Below, one piece after another: positions 26,286 to 40,147 of a DNA stretch of 64,000 bases. Within the stretch, counting starts at the first letter, position 1. Each line of letters begins with the position of its first letter. The stretch is from Psoroptes ovis (Eukaryota; Arthropoda; Arachnida; Sarcoptiformes; Psoroptidae). Location: contig PQWQ01000016.1 in the NCBI GenBank assembly GCA_002943765.1, forward strand, positions 310,001 to 374,000, in the 5' to 3' direction. The notes under the pieces are model-generated. The model was given only the letters and a program-made list of their open reading frames with translations, was not told where the DNA came from and ran no database searches. The translations under genes were made by a program, and so were the position numbers.

Positions 26286-29200
26286 TTTAATTAAAATTTT
26301 CGATTAATCAAATGGATTTTCAAATGAAGAAATGGTCAAATATAATTAATCCAATATATTTATCAACAATTGTCTTTGATATCAGCGAACAAATGTTTGT
26401 AATCAAATTTACAAATGTTGTACAATTTATTGAATTTATGATGATTTCATTTATTTCTCAATTTGTTCATTTTTATTTCGTGTGACCATTATTTTCTAAT
26501 ATCGTTTGAATGTTTCATAGACCAATACACAGAAGACTATAGTCATAATTGAATCAATTGAATTTGTCATCAATTATTAACTGTTATTTGTTTTAATCCA
26601 CTCTTATTAATTATTTCCGTTTCACAAATGATGACAATTGACAATTATAATTTAAAATTTTATCAATTTGACACTAGAAAAATAAAACAAAATTTATCAT
26701 TTTTGACATATGATTCATGTCAATAATAAACAATAAGAATGATTCCAACACACCAACACCATTGACACATTGATTTTGAATTTGAATGATTAGGAAAAAT
26801 TATTTCAAATAAATAATCAACTTACAAACAAATAAGCTACTAATCATTTTTTCCAATAAGATAATTCACCTGAATCGACTCAAAATTTCTAATTTCAGAC
26901 GTTCAGGTTTTGTTTTTAAGAAAAACAAACTTGAATTGAAAATATTACGCACAAATTTTATGTCACCAAAATTGCCATATTTAAACACGTATTGAATTAT
27001 TTCAATATTTGATTCGAATTGATTTTCTCTCTTGAGTTTGTTTTTGATGTCATAATTATTTTTCAGATGAATATCAGCGTAAATATTCAGCAAATACACA
27101 AACACATTAAATATCATGCATCGATCAAAGCAGTTGGAAATGAATTGAGAATGCTTTTGAAATCTCGTGATATACAATTGAACAAGTTATAATTCTGATT
27201 GGAAATCATTTGATTTAATGGAATGAATATGATCAAAACTGATAATTTACTTTCTTTGTGTTGTTGAAGGCATTTATGAATTATTCAATTCTATTAATGA
27301 ATATTGAAGCAAATATCGTAATCGAAATGGAATATCATCGATGGTGATGTGATTTCATTTCTTGCTTTAAATGTTATTCATATTTTCATTATTATCATCA
27401 CTTTATTACTAGTATTTTGAAACAAATATGAATAAGAATAAACTCAAATAAAGTTGAATATGAATAAACTCTAATCAATCATTGTTTCAATTTTTTCACT
27501 AAAAAAAATTTTGGGTTACAATATCATTATTATTATTCAGGGAAATTGATATCAAAGGAAAAAATGGCCATAATATGAATAATACTGTGAATGTGTGGAT
27601 GCATATACATTTCATATTTGAAAATACAGATTCACTGTGAATATTTCAATATATATTCATGGTGAAATATTTCATTTCATTTTCATTTTTTCTCCAAAAA
27701 AATGTATTAATCATAATAAATGATGTTTCAAGTTTTTTTTCCATTTTCATTCAATTTTCATTGGGGTTTATTTTGCAACTACTGGTCTGGATGTATTCAT
27801 TCATTGATTCATTCTAAATATGAATATACATTTAAATTAATATCTATCTATCTGTGCATGATGCATTGATGTATTTATATCATTTTGAATAATTTTTTAT
27901 TATTGAAAATACGACAAAAATATGAATACGATCATAATAATAGTAATAAGGAAATTGGCTATTTAATAATAACAATACTATTGATGATAATAATAATAAT
28001 AGTGGCCATTAAACAATGAAATTTCAATGGAAAAAAATTATTTTCCAAAAAATATAAATTTGGCCTAAATTTCGGCATTTCATGTCATGTTTTTCTGTAT
28101 TTTTTTAAATTTTATTTTTCATTTGAACATCAGATGACATTTGGAAAACAATTCAAAATAAATGAATGGATGCAATTGGTTCTCAAACATTTTTATTGTT
28201 TAAGATTTGAGGCAAAACTTCAATGAATTCAGCTGCTTTACCACGAGAGTAAATGGCATGAATTTCAAGTTGATTGAGAAACACTGAAATATTGGCTAAT
28301 CATTATGGTTATTATTGAAATAATTATGATAAATTAAGCACACACACACACACACGCACACATATGTAGATGAAAATTTTTCAATTTTTGTCATCGTTCA
28401 AAACATTGAAAACTTTGAAATTTTTGTTTTTTTGTTTTGTTAAATTCACAGTCATTTATCATTATAATATCATTATGTTGTATGAACAGACACAGACACA
28501 TATGAATGCAGTGTGATTGACATTCAATGAATATTTTTTCAATGAAATTGAAAAAAGTTTCAAATGATGAAAAAATGATTCGAATTCCAGACTCTGAAAA
28601 TTTTTTGGGAAAAATTCTGGCAATTTATCAGACCAGAATTCAATGCATCAATGGGTGGTCATTGTTGGCGATGGCATCAAAATTTTTCAAATGACTTTAT
28701 TTGAAATTGATTTTCTCCTTAGCCAAGAATTTTGATTGATTTTCACATTTTATTCGGATTATTATTATTTTTATGGACCATTTTAATTATATTTATTGAT
28801 ATATAATAATAATAATTTAGTCAATGTCACCAACAACATCAATAATAATGGAATAATGAAAATATTTTATTTATTTCTAAGAATTGATTAATAATTTTAT
28901 TTGGACAGACTTGGGCAAAATTTCCAATATTTTGGATTTCAAGGAATTTGGAAAAAATCTCTTTTTTAGAATTATTTCAATTAATTTTATTGATTTGTTT
29001 GGTTTGCCGTCCAATATATTTTGATATATAGAAGCTTTATTATATCGTTATAAACTTCATGTCCAGTTTGATTTGTGAAAAATCTTAATTTTTAATTGAA
29101 TTTTGCATGTGAATTTGACAAATAAACAAATAAATAAATAAACAACAACCTACCGAAAAGATGATGGCCTTTTATCTGATTTTGTTCGATTTTAAGAATT

Positions 29201-29688
29201 ACAATCACGACTAAATGTTTCAATTGTCGATTGGCAAAACAGGCATGTATTAGGCGCCTTCCATTGTCGATGATTCAAAGTTTATTACGATCGATCGATT
29301 AATTTGAACAAAAATTATAGCTTTATTATCATTATTAATGTCATCAAAAATTATATTAATCAAAAAACACACATATATAAATCATAATTATATCAACGAA
29401 AAGTATTAAAGAGACACAAACTTAAATTATCAACGATAATTATATATGAATATGTGTTTTATAAATAGTGGTGAGATCATCATTAAATTAATTCATGTTT
29501 AAATTATTTTGTAATTGTTTCTTCATGATAAATTCTCAAATATATTTGGCAGCAACAACATGTATAAATATTTGGAAATGAAAATTATTGAGTTTATGTT
29601 TGATAATAATAATGATGATGAATTACTGATTAGATCAAAATATGATGATAATTATCATTTATGAATAGCTGATTAATTTTTCTAATGA
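26286..29688. other. Intergenic region, with one weak ORF
   Basis: The 3.4-kb stretch between the aminopeptidase start and the 3' end of the ZNF598-like gene is AT-rich. It contains a CA run (about 28339-28356) and ATT/AAT microsatellites. On the minus strand, 27177-26866 reads as 103 codons of less biased composition. It contains a charged stretch followed by YVFKYGNFGDIKFVRNIF and ends at a CAG|GTGAAT that resembles a splice donor. I do not recognise it and would not annotate it as a gene without transcript support. Confidence 0.5.
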
Positions 29689-32123
29689 TTAATCTGTACA
29701 TTCATGACACGAATAAAAATCTTCTTTCATATATACTTGACGACAATCTTCACAAGTGGTCAAATATGATGATACAGATCGATAACCATAACGTCTACGA
29801 ACCAAAGCCAATAATTCTTGCTGTTTGTCTATGTTCGGTATATGTGCGATCAATCTATAAATAATATCATTCGGTGGTAATTGATCCAGATATTCCATAA
29901 TACCTTCATAGAATGCAACACCTGGAATTTCATCCCAATAATATTGACGACAAAGTTCGACAAAGCCAGTTTGAAATTCATCACTGCGATCGCAATCAGC
30001 AAATTTTTGCAAAACATGATTAAACAATGAATGTTGTCGTTGAATCATTTGTGGCCAAGGATGAAAATTGTCATTGTTGACTGTTGCAAATCGATCTAGT
30101 TCAGTTGGCTTTGGAAATAGTGTTTTGAAATTACAATCACCGATTGGTTCTTTCATTCCCAGTTTTTTTCGGATTTGTAAATCAATATAATCCAAATGTT
30201 TACGACCAAGCACTGCTGGAACATTATCAAAAAGTTGCGATTCATCATCATCTTCATTGTAACTTGTCACTGGGTAAGATATAAATCGCACTCTACGACG
30301 ATTCGGATGCAAAGCTAAATGCTTATCGTAATCAGCATATTCGAATGCAATATTACAAAGTTGACAATAACAATGTGCTTCTTGGAAATGTCCACGCAAT
30401 CGTTGTTCTTTTTGCGAAAAAAATGAATGGCACAAATAACAAACAGGATGCTCACGTTTACAATGTTCAGCCAATTCATAATGGCCAAAACTATAAAAAC
30501 CACACAATTTACAAGGCACATGTTTGATGACAGTATCTTTGCAGATTCCACCTTCTTTGATATGTTTAACAAAATCTTTGTATGAATATAATTCAATGTC
30601 TTCAATAGATAATCTTCTTGAAGCAATACAAAGCATACAAATAAATTTATTATGTTGGTGACTAACAATTAAAAAATGAAAAAAATATGATTATAGAATT
30701 TTAAAAAAAATAATTGCGTTTGACCCTTACCGAATATGATCAAATAATTTTTCCAATTCATTGAAATACTTTTCATCATCCTTTTCATGACGAAAAATAT
30801 CATTTACACGACAGGCACTGCTGTGGTAGAATGGACAGCCAATTTTAGTAAGTGTTTTGACACGATTAGCTAAGTAATCATATTTTCCACTGGTATCTGT
30901 ATAATAAATGATATCACCGAAAGGACCACTATCACGTTTACCTGTAAACTCAACATCTTTCATTTGTTCTTTTTCAATTTCGAATGTTGAAAAGATAACC
31001 TAATGGAAACAAGATGATCAAATGAATGTATGGTCACTGACTGATAAATTCAAAGACTTACAAAATTACTGTTTTGTCGGCACACTGGACATCTATGATT
31101 GGAGCTCATACATTTGATAGAACATTCAATACAAAAGTGATGCAAACATTCGGCATAAGCAACACCTGAGGATGGATCGAATTGCGATAAACAAACTCCA
31201 CATTCGATCAATTTAATTTTCTGTTTCAATAATTCATCTTGTCGATATTGCTGCTCATCAAGTTGTGATTTAAGACTTTCCAAATGTGGATCAATATCAC
31301 GGTTTTTCTCGGTATATATTTTCCATCTTGGATCTTCAATACATGCAAATGGCACTTTTCTTGGTGCTTGTCTTCGAAAACATCGTATTGCTGATAGCTT
31401 AAACATCACAATTAAACTATCTTCAGACAGATTAGCTTTGCGAGATATATTCAGATATTTTAAAGGATGAGGCAATAACTCTTCCATTTTTAAATCAAAA
31501 TAAATCACTGCATTTCTATTAAATCTTCGACGTTCACCAGAAACCTGATTATTTTGATTTGAACCTTGAATTGGTGCCGTTTCATTGTTTTGACGATTTC
31601 CTTGTTCACCATCACGTCCTTGTGATGTTTCTACAGATTGAGTACCACTTTGGGTTGCTGGTGCATTTGAAAGATCTGTTGTTGTAGAATTATCACTAGC
31701 ACCCATTTGACGATTTGCTGTATTATGGCTACGATCATTAGAAGCACCGATTGAAACGTTATTATCAACATTAGTTTCAAATTCGTGGCGATTATCACTA
31801 CTACCACGATTCATTCCGCGTCCACGATCATTAGAAGCGGCGTTTCTACGATTATTGGTAGAATCCATTCGACGATTGGCTGTATTATGGCCACGATCAC
31901 CAGAAGCATCATTTCTACGATTATCACTAGCACCCATTCGACGATTGGCTGTATTATGGCCACGATCATTAGAAGCACCGATTGAAACGTTATTAACAAC
32001 ATTAGTTTCAAATTCGTGGCGATTATCACTACTACCACGATTTATTCCACGTTCACGATTCATTCCACGTCCACGATTCATTCCACGGCCGCGATTCATT
32101 CCACGGCCACGAATATCAGCCAT
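29689..32123 (-). CDS. ZNF598/Hel2-like RING and zinc-finger E3 ubiquitin ligase
   Basis: ZNF598/Hel2 proteins ubiquitinate 40S ribosomal proteins on collided ribosomes and start ribosome quality control. The three coding exons are 32123-31062 (phase 0), 30999-30731 (phase 2) and 30661-29689, giving 767 aa. Residues 1-200 are Arg/Gly/Asn/Ser-rich, beginning with GRGMNR repeats and an internal duplication. A C3HC4 RING (CGVC to CPVCR, about 308-349) follows. Next is the family region with paired C2H2-type fingers, including CPFYHSSACRVNDIFRH, HQHNKFICMLC, CKLCGFYSFGHYELAEH, CYLCHSFF and CQLCNIAF. A conserved C-terminal segment with LIAHIPNIDKQQELL and a final C-x2-C pair (CEDC and CHEC) closes the protein. 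In human ZNF598 the RING is near the N-terminus, so the 300-residue extension is unusual. It may be a lineage-specific paralogue. Confidence 0.88.
31689..32061 (-). repeat. 231-bp-period tandem duplication inside the ZNF598-like gene
   Basis: Two copies of about 142 bp (31689 to about 31830, and 31920 to about 32061) are offset by exactly 231 bp (77 codons) and differ at only a few positions. A shorter third unit covers about 31860-31910. The period is a multiple of three, so the frame is kept. The encoded repeat includes NRHEFETNV, VSIGASNDR and HNTANR segments. Confidence 0.85.
32050..32123 (-). repeat. 18-bp tandem repeats encoding RGRGMN
   Basis: At least three near-identical 18-bp units and one diverged unit encode repeated RGRGMN hexapeptides at the protein N-terminus. 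RG-rich repeats of this kind often bind RNA or are arginine-methylated, but that role is inferred here. Confidence 0.8.
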
Positions 32124-32166
32124 CTTTCAACTTATCAATTAAATCAATACAATCTAAGCCAAAAAT

Positions 32167-32232
32167 CTAAACAGAATAAATACAAAATCAAATTATTAAA
32201 TTATTTAAGAAAAATAATTGATAAACACTTAC
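32167..32232 (-). other. Probable 5' UTR intron of the ZNF598-like gene
   Basis: Upstream of the start codon, a donor AAG|GTAAGT (intron begins 32232) and a TTTAG acceptor (intron ends 32167) define a 66-nt intron. Its size matches the coding introns of this window. Confidence 0.6.
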
Positions 32233-32233
32233 C

Positions 32234-33868
32234 TTCAATTTGATGATTGATGATTAATCGTTTTGATTTTAGAAATTAGCAAAAAAAATCAAAATCACAA
32301 TGATAATCGAACTTTATGAAATCGAAATTTAAAACTCAAAACACGTGAAACTGACAAATTAACTTTTAAGATTTTGAGCAAAAGTCGTAGTAGCAATAAA
32401 ATCTGTTGTTTAAAATCTTATCGACTTAACATGTTTTATTGCCTCTATCAACAAGCGTGGAAAGTTTGAAAATTTCGTTGAACAAAATTCGTTGGGGAAA
32501 AACGTTAATGCTTAGTGATAAGAGAAGTTATTCGCGTAACTATGCTTCTAACCCATTGGTTGATTTGTATTTTATTCTTAAGAAATTTTCTTCACTACTC
32601 CCTCCGCGTAACACAGCAAACAGTGTTTAAGAGGCAGTGGTCTATTGAGTTATAAAGAAAGTAATTGCCAATTTCGCCTGTTGCTTTCTCAATAAAATCG
32701 GCAATTACTTTCTTTAAAACCCGCTAGATGTTCTAAATCAAATACAATAACTTGAACGTACTGATTAAACGCTGAAGAAATGCCAGCATGAGCAATTCAA
32801 CATGAATAGCAATAAAGTTGGTGGCTTACGCTGCTTTACTTCACTAAAATTTGATGATTTTACTCTATTTTCTATACAACAGAGGGCGATATTGTTTTCG
32901 AATTATTTTTCCATTGCTTGTTATTTTCAAAATCAAATTTGAAATAAAGGAATAAATGAATAAATTAAGAAAATATAAAATGCAATAATAAATTGATCAA
33001 TGTATCAATTGAATTCAAATTCATTTAGAGTCTCATTGGTTCAAAATAATGTTTATATTATTTGCTTATCGACAAATTATGCTAATAATAATAATAATAT
33101 TAACAACACAATACAATGATACTTGTGTTGCCTGCTACCATTTGAATGACACGCATATTTTTGCGTACTTTTTCGGAAAGACCGGACAAAAATCGGTTCC
33201 ATAATACATCTTCACAATTTTGATATTTTGGGCTTTGACCAATAAACGTTGGTCAATCGCGAGGGTCACCAATTGTTACGTGCTACGATTTGAAGTTAAG
33301 GAAGTAGTTGATTGATTATTAATTGAAAAGAAATCAAAGCTTATAAACAGAAAATAATTTTAAGAAATTTGACTTTTGACTATGTACAATCATTGGTTGA
33401 AATATTTTCAAGCCATAATTGACTGTATGACCAATGACCAATTAATAATTTTTTTTTTTTTTTTTTTTTGATGTTTACATAAGCAAAAATTTTTATATTA
33501 TAACAATAATAATAATGATTATAATACTGCTATATTTGATTTTTGATAAATAAATGGTGGAAAATTGTTGATAAATATTAAACAATTTTGGAAGAATAAA
33601 CAACAATAAGTGAAACAGGATTTCCATGTTGAATAATTGATTATTTCTTTCAACCATTCATTCATCGATACATTGAAATTAATCGAAATTCTTTGCTCAT
33701 TAATTTGATTGAATGTTTTTTTTCAATTTTTTCATTTTTTGCTCCTTGTTTTGTGTGTGTGTGCTTGAATTTGTTGTTTTATTTTGAGATTTTAAATTGT
33801 TTTATATTTTAAAAGTTTTTAATAGTAAATTTTTGCCCATAAAAAAAAATTCAATATTGCAATCAACA
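32234..33868. promoter_or_regulatory. Head-to-head intergenic region of the ZNF598-like gene and TBC1D30
   Basis: About 1.6 kb separates two divergently transcribed genes, so both promoters should lie here. The stretch at about 32380-32900 is less AT-rich than its surroundings. It contains a long hairpin (32649-32720) and an AGAGGGCG motif at 32881-32888. Further right are a TTGACCAA hairpin (33235-33256) and a poly(T) run near 33449-33469. I cannot place a transcription start. Confidence 0.45.
32649..32720. repeat. Long stable hairpin (26-bp stem, 20-nt loop)
   Basis: Positions 32649-32674 pair with 32695-32720 with two mismatches. The stem includes a perfect 17-bp block (32653-32669 with 32700-32716) around a 20-nt loop. 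The size and shape resemble a microRNA precursor or a minimal inverted-repeat element. It lies in the divergent promoter region. Confidence 0.7.
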
Positions 33869-34187
33869 ATGCTCGATGAACAAACGATTGATCGTAAACA
33901 AATATTATTATCAGATTTATTGAAACAAATTTATCGATATTCATTCGATAATAATAATAATGCTGATAATAATAATAATAATAATCATTATGATCAGAAT
34001 AAAACAAAATTTGAATTAAATTCAAAAAATCTGGATGAATTAAATGAAATTCAACGAAATTTATGTGAAAAAATCGATAAAAAAAATTCCTTTCTTATAA
34101 AATTATTGTCCAAAAGAGATTTATATCGACAACAACAATTATCATTAATATTATATTTGAATAAATTATCATCAGCGTATTTTAATG
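33869..34187 (+). CDS. TBC1D30: TBC1D30-type alternative first coding exon A
   Basis: This exon encodes about 106 residues ending at AAT G|GTATGT (phase 1). After an Asn-rich patch, the segment LDELNEIQRNLCEKI and the following KLLSKRDLYRQQQ match the coiled region that precedes the TBC domain in vertebrate TBC1D30 (there beginning NELKTILRELKYRI). It can join in frame to the exon at 40809, giving a 1065-aa protein. An in-frame Met at 33797 is also possible. The intron to 40809 would be about 6.6 kb, far longer than the gene's other introns, and it contains the alternative exon at 40606. Confidence 0.72.
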
Positions 34188-35054
34188 GTATGTAAATACA
34201 TAAATTTTGATTCATTTCTTTTTTATTGCAGTATCTTGTGCGGGAATCCGCTTATGAATACATCAAATTCTAACAAAAACACATTATAACCAGTGCAAAT
34301 GAATTATAATAATTGAATTGAAGAAAAGAGATCATAAAATTCATAAAAATTAAAATCTTAATTATGTATCAAAGTATTCATGAATATTTATTCGTATACA
34401 AATAAATTCATAAAGTTTTTATACAAAACAAAACCATTAAAATAACAAATAACATGTGCATGCATTTACATTAATATATATGATATGATATTAACATGTG
34501 TGAATAAATGAATTAATAAATAAATAAATATATCACATATTTAAGCCCATATATCACATATATATAATATATTTATCAAATACAAAATGATTATTGTAAC
34601 AAATTTATCGTGAAAAATTATGAAATAATAATGAAATGAACAAAACAAAACATGAAAATATGAAAATCTTCATTTTGAATTGAAAATATTCAAGTTATTC
34701 CAATTATTTGTTATTATTGTTTTTGTTATATTTTTTCATAACACAAAATTAATGGGCCACGTCATCATCATCACGAAAAATGTGATTAGATGAAAATGAA
34801 TTGAATTGAATATAATAGAATAGAATAGAATAGCATAGAATAGAATTGAATCGACTGATTGATTGATTGAATAATTCAATAACAATATACAATACAATAT
34901 ATTGAATATAATTCAATATTTTCATGTAATAATATGATTATTGATAATCATTTAAAATGATTATCTTCACAAACAAAAATCATTATTTTTATTGTATTTT
35001 AGTTTTATATTTTCTCATATATACAAACGTAGTTAAATATTACAAGAAATATTA

Positions 35055-35131
35055 AGTCGTCCGCAAAGTTTTCGCCGATTTCATCATAGAAAATGATTGA
35101 AAAATCGACAAAAACTTTTTGGACAGCCGAA
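35055..35131. mobile_element. Mariner-like MITE, copy 3 (77 bp)
   Basis: The left end begins AGTCGTCCGCAAAGTTTT and the right end closes AACTTTTTGGACAGCCGAA. TA flanks it at 35053-35054 and 35132-35133. The interior, with TCATAGAAAATGATTGA, parallels copy 1. It has no coding capacity. It lies in the long TBC1D30 intron. Confidence 0.72.
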
Positions 35132-38100
35132 TAAATATATAAATTATCTGGGCAAAATATTTACAAATATATATTTTATTCAATGTTGATTTGATGTGTT
35201 TTTTATTGTGAAAATTATTTATTTATTCATTTATCCATTTTACAATTTCAAATACAAATCAAATGAATAATACGAATGAACCAGCAGTGATGATAATTAT
35301 TATATTCTGATTATTTGTATTTTTCGATTGATTCAATTAATATATTGATTTATATGCACAAATACTTGATATTTTATTTGAATATAAACGAGTGCAAATC
35401 CATGCATTTATGCATTCAATGCATTCAATTCATAATATAAACCAAATGTTCACCCCGAAAACAAAGAACAAAAACATTTTATAATTCAATTTTCATTAAA
35501 TTGAATTTTGAATTGAATCTTTAAATTGTTGTATATGCACATAATACACAAACACTTGAATCCGATCGGATCCAATTTAAATCCATTTTTATTTTATTTT
35601 ATTTCATTTTAATACAATTTTCATTTTCTCAAATTTTATTATGATTTGATTTCAATTTGAATCAATTTTTTTTTGTAAAATGTCATTCAACATTTTAAAT
35701 TTTCAATAAAATTTAAAAAAATTTTTCCATTTGATTCCAATTATTATTATTATTATTATTACCATTGAAATTCAATTGAAAATTTTCCATTTAATTGAAA
35801 ATTCAATTTAAAATTTTATTTTTTATTTTATTTTAAGTTTTTATTCCGAATAAAATATAATTGAAATAAAATAAAATAAAATTATATTAAAAACAAAAAA
35901 AAGACAACAACAAGAGAAATGATAATGTAATCAATTCTCTTGTGTATTTTGTATTGCAGAATGTATACCATCATCATCATTATTATTAGTAGTAATGAAG
36001 GCAAAATATATCATTACATCAATAATATATTATAATATAAACACACACGCACACACACACACATTGACATTAATATGTATTGATGATATTAATGATTACG
36101 AAAATAATTCATTTCATTTCAGAGAATGAGAGAATACATGAGATTTCAATATAAATATTTTTGTTTTTAAAGCAGAAAATCGAAAATATCAAATTGAAAA
36201 TACCGATTTCTGCAGTTGGAAGCAGAAAATTCTGAAAAATTCCTGGGAAAAATTTCACAGAAAATTTTTAAAATTACAAAGAATAAAATTCACCGAAAAA
36301 AATTTCAAAATACGAAATCTTAAAGTTTGAAATTTGAAAATTTTAAAAATTCAAGAAAAATAAACCAAACAATCATACAAATAAATAATGATGATGATGA
36401 TGATGATGTATCAATTACAAAATAATTATGACGATAACAATAATAATAAATGATACCAAATATCAAATGATAATAATAATAATATATTCTCATATATATT
36501 TATTCGTATATGAATTTATATATTTATAAAAATAAATAGTCATAAATGATGTGAAAAATAATAGGAATGAATAAATTAATAAATGAATAAATAAGTAAAT
36601 GAATGAACTAATGAATAAATAAATAACTGAATAAATGAATAAATAAATAAATAAAAAGCAAATATAAACAAATAAGAAATGAGAAAATAGCCAGCCAGCT
36701 AGCCAGCCAAAAAAAGCATTTCATCAAACAAACAAACAATAATATTTACTTGTTATTAATATATCTTGCACATGAATACACACACACACACACACACAAA
36801 TACACATTTATCAAATATTACAAATTTTTCAAGCATAATTTCAATTTTAAGAAGTAATATTGAATCGAAAGAATATTTATTCTTTGAAGTTTTTTCTTCA
36901 AAATTTTTTTCTCACAGTGATATTCTTGGATAAAATATTTTGTATGTGGTCTTGATATTATTATTTTGCCCATGAACATTTTGAATTTTTTTTTTCTTTA
37001 TTTTATTCCATCCAAATGTTGAAATTCTCACTTGATGATGTTGTCTTCACTGCCGATCATTCAGCTCATGCTCAAAGCTTGATAATGCAAAAAGCAAAAT
37101 GCTGCTGTGTTTTGTTTGTTGTATTGGTTGGTTGGCTGCTTCAAAAACTAAAACGAATAAACAAATGTGGAATATGAAAAAAAACCAACAAATTCACATT
37201 TATTCATCTTTCAGGGTAGAATTTGATATTTTTCCATTTATTTGAAACTTTTCATTTCATTCATTCATCCATTCATTTGTGTTTGCAGCACATTTGTGTG
37301 TGTATGATCTATTTCGTGGAAATTTCATCCTCGAAAAACATACATTTATTTCAATATTTCTAACAAGTTATTATTGTTATGATGACTTAAATAATGATAA
37401 TAAATTGATAATAATCGACCAAGACAGCCAAAAAAAAAACAAATTGAATTTGAAATATTGTATTCATTTCTTGAATGTTTTATTGTTATTATGATCATCA
37501 TCAAACAACAATTCATTTCAATGAGAATTTTCATGTGAAAAACCCCAAAAAATATGACAAGAATCAGTGAAATGAAAGAAAACCACCACCACCGAAAGCA
37601 ATTGTTCAGAATTTCTAAATTCTGAATTCAAAATTTCCAAATGAAAAATCTGTCCATGATCACAACTGCTGCTGTTGCTACTCTGTGTTCAGTGCTATCA
37701 AATGTCATTCTAATTCAAATATTGTTTGTTTGTGTCCATGTGTTTGAAATATGTTTGAATAAATGAATGAATGTGTGAATAAATTTTGGCTATTTTTACC
37801 AGTGGTTCAGCTGTTTACAAATGTGAGATTTTGATGAATTATGGGCCATAATTCATCAATGAATAGTGGACAGCATTCAACAGCAGCATCAAATGCAAAA
37901 AAAAACATTTAAAACATTTGCTTTTTATGGCCCAAATTTGGGCCAAATATCTCTGGTATTTATTCATTGAATTCCGTTGAATTTTCCTTTGAAAAATTTC
38001 ATTTAAAATTTATTTTCATCATCATTTCGGTCCATATTGTTGCATTATTATTATAATTATTATCACTTGACAACAACAACAACAAATAAAATTATTTGAT

Positions 38101-40147
38101 GTGTTTGTATGTGTATTCCAATCGTGAGAGCCATAAATTATTGAATTATTTTCATTATTATTGATTTTAAACATGGAATAACGAAATGAATTGAAATGTA
38201 TTGTATTGAAATGAATTGAATTGAATTTTGTCGTGTTGTATAATTATATTCATAATTATAATTACACATAGGTTCATCCACATATACAAATATACATGTC
38301 ATTTATTTATTTTGTGAATTTAAATTATAATTATTTCATATTTTTAAAAAAATAATTAAAGGTTGTAATTCCAATTAAATTTGGAAATTGAAATTGAAAT
38401 TGAATTTATGATTATTTATTTTTTTGAATATTTCGCTCTAAAATTTATGAATTTCATGAATTTTCAAAGAAAAATAATAATTTCAAATTTTCAAATGTCA
38501 ACCCATTTGTTTCAAAAATAATGCTCATTCAGTCAAGATTATTTCAAATCATCATCATCATTACTATGATTGCTATTGTTATTATTGTCAATTGAATGTC
38601 ACAAAATTTGAAATTTGAAGCATTCCTTTTTGAAATTTGAAAAAATTCAAATATATTCAATAATTTAAAGTTTTGATTTGAATATTTTCCATTTATTTTC
38701 AAAATCTCAAATTTTGAAATTTTAAAATTTCAATTTTCAAAATTTAAAATTCAATTCATTTCAAAATAATACGACCAAAAAAATGAATTGATTTCAACCT
38801 TCAAATAGGTAAGTTTTGTATTGATCTGTTGTTTTCCACTCTCTCTTTTAGTTTACTAAAAGATTATAAATCAATTATAATGATTAACAAATACAAATAA
38901 ATACAAGATAAATAATGCTTGATTATCATTATTTTCTCACTTAAAATTAATAATTTAATAACCAAAAATATAAGGCTAAAGAATTCAAAGCTTCAATTGC
39001 TTCGTATATTCATTCATTGATTCATTTATTTATTTTTTCCGAAATTCATTCAAGATAGATTTAAGATAGATTCAAGATTATTATCTCCTACGATATCATA
39101 GATTTTGATTAGGTTGTAATTATTTTATTTATTTATTTATTTATCTTATGTTTTTATTGATGTAATAAAGATTTATTTATATGTACCTAGAAAATGTTTG
39201 TATATAAATATATTGTTTGTTTGTTTCTGCTAATTCAAATTCAATATATTAACACTGAATATATTTATATTTTTATATAAATTATTCATTAATATTGAAT
39301 CATTAATTCAATATCGTTATCAATATTATTATTATTATTATTATTATCATTATTATAATCGTAATTATCATAAAAATAAGAAATAAATAAATTAATAAAT
39401 AAATAGAGTCATTGATAAAAAAACACCTACACTATTTAATATATATTTGATATTTGATTTTTTTTATTAATATTTAAATTATTCAAAAATCAAATGTTAA
39501 TGAAAACAAAACAAAAAAAAATATTCGTACAAATATTTGGCCAAAAAATTATAATGATAATAGATGAATATCATTTATGAATTGTTAATTTCATTGATTT
39601 ATAATGAATATGAATGAGAAAAATGAAAATTTTCACACAACGACCAATAAACACAATGACATACATTAATATTCAAACATATTTTTTCGCTTTGAAACAT
39701 TGAGAAATGTGAAGCCAAAATACATTGAAAGAGCAATGAGAGCAAATCAAAGTTGAATTCAAATATGATAAAAAGGAAAAGAATTTGTTGAAATCAAGAT
39801 AATCCTATTAAAATTGAGAATAATAATAATATTATTATATAAATAAATAAGATGTATATTTATTACAGAATAAATAAATGAGAATTTTTTTAATAATTTT
39901 TCCTTCTTCTTCTGTTCTTCGCTTTGCTTTGCTTTGTATTGAAAATAATCCGATTATTATCATAAATTTAAATATAAAAATAATATTTTAGTTTTACACG
40001 GAAATAAATTTTAAAAATTCAAATGTTTTTTTAAAATAATAATATATGATATAAATATTTTATATTTTATCATTCATTAATTCAAAATGTATATTTATTT
40101 TTGTTTTGAATTAATACATGAATATAAATGCATGAAAAAATATAATA

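Noticed and set aside
31785..32243. Plus-strand Thr/Ile- and Arg/Pro-rich ORFs
   Set aside because: They are shadows of the RG-rich repeats of the ZNF598-like gene on the opposite strand.
32439..32630. 63-codon plus-strand ORF in the divergent promoter region
   Set aside because: The composition is balanced, but there is no recognisable domain and it overlaps the likely promoter of the ZNF598-like gene.
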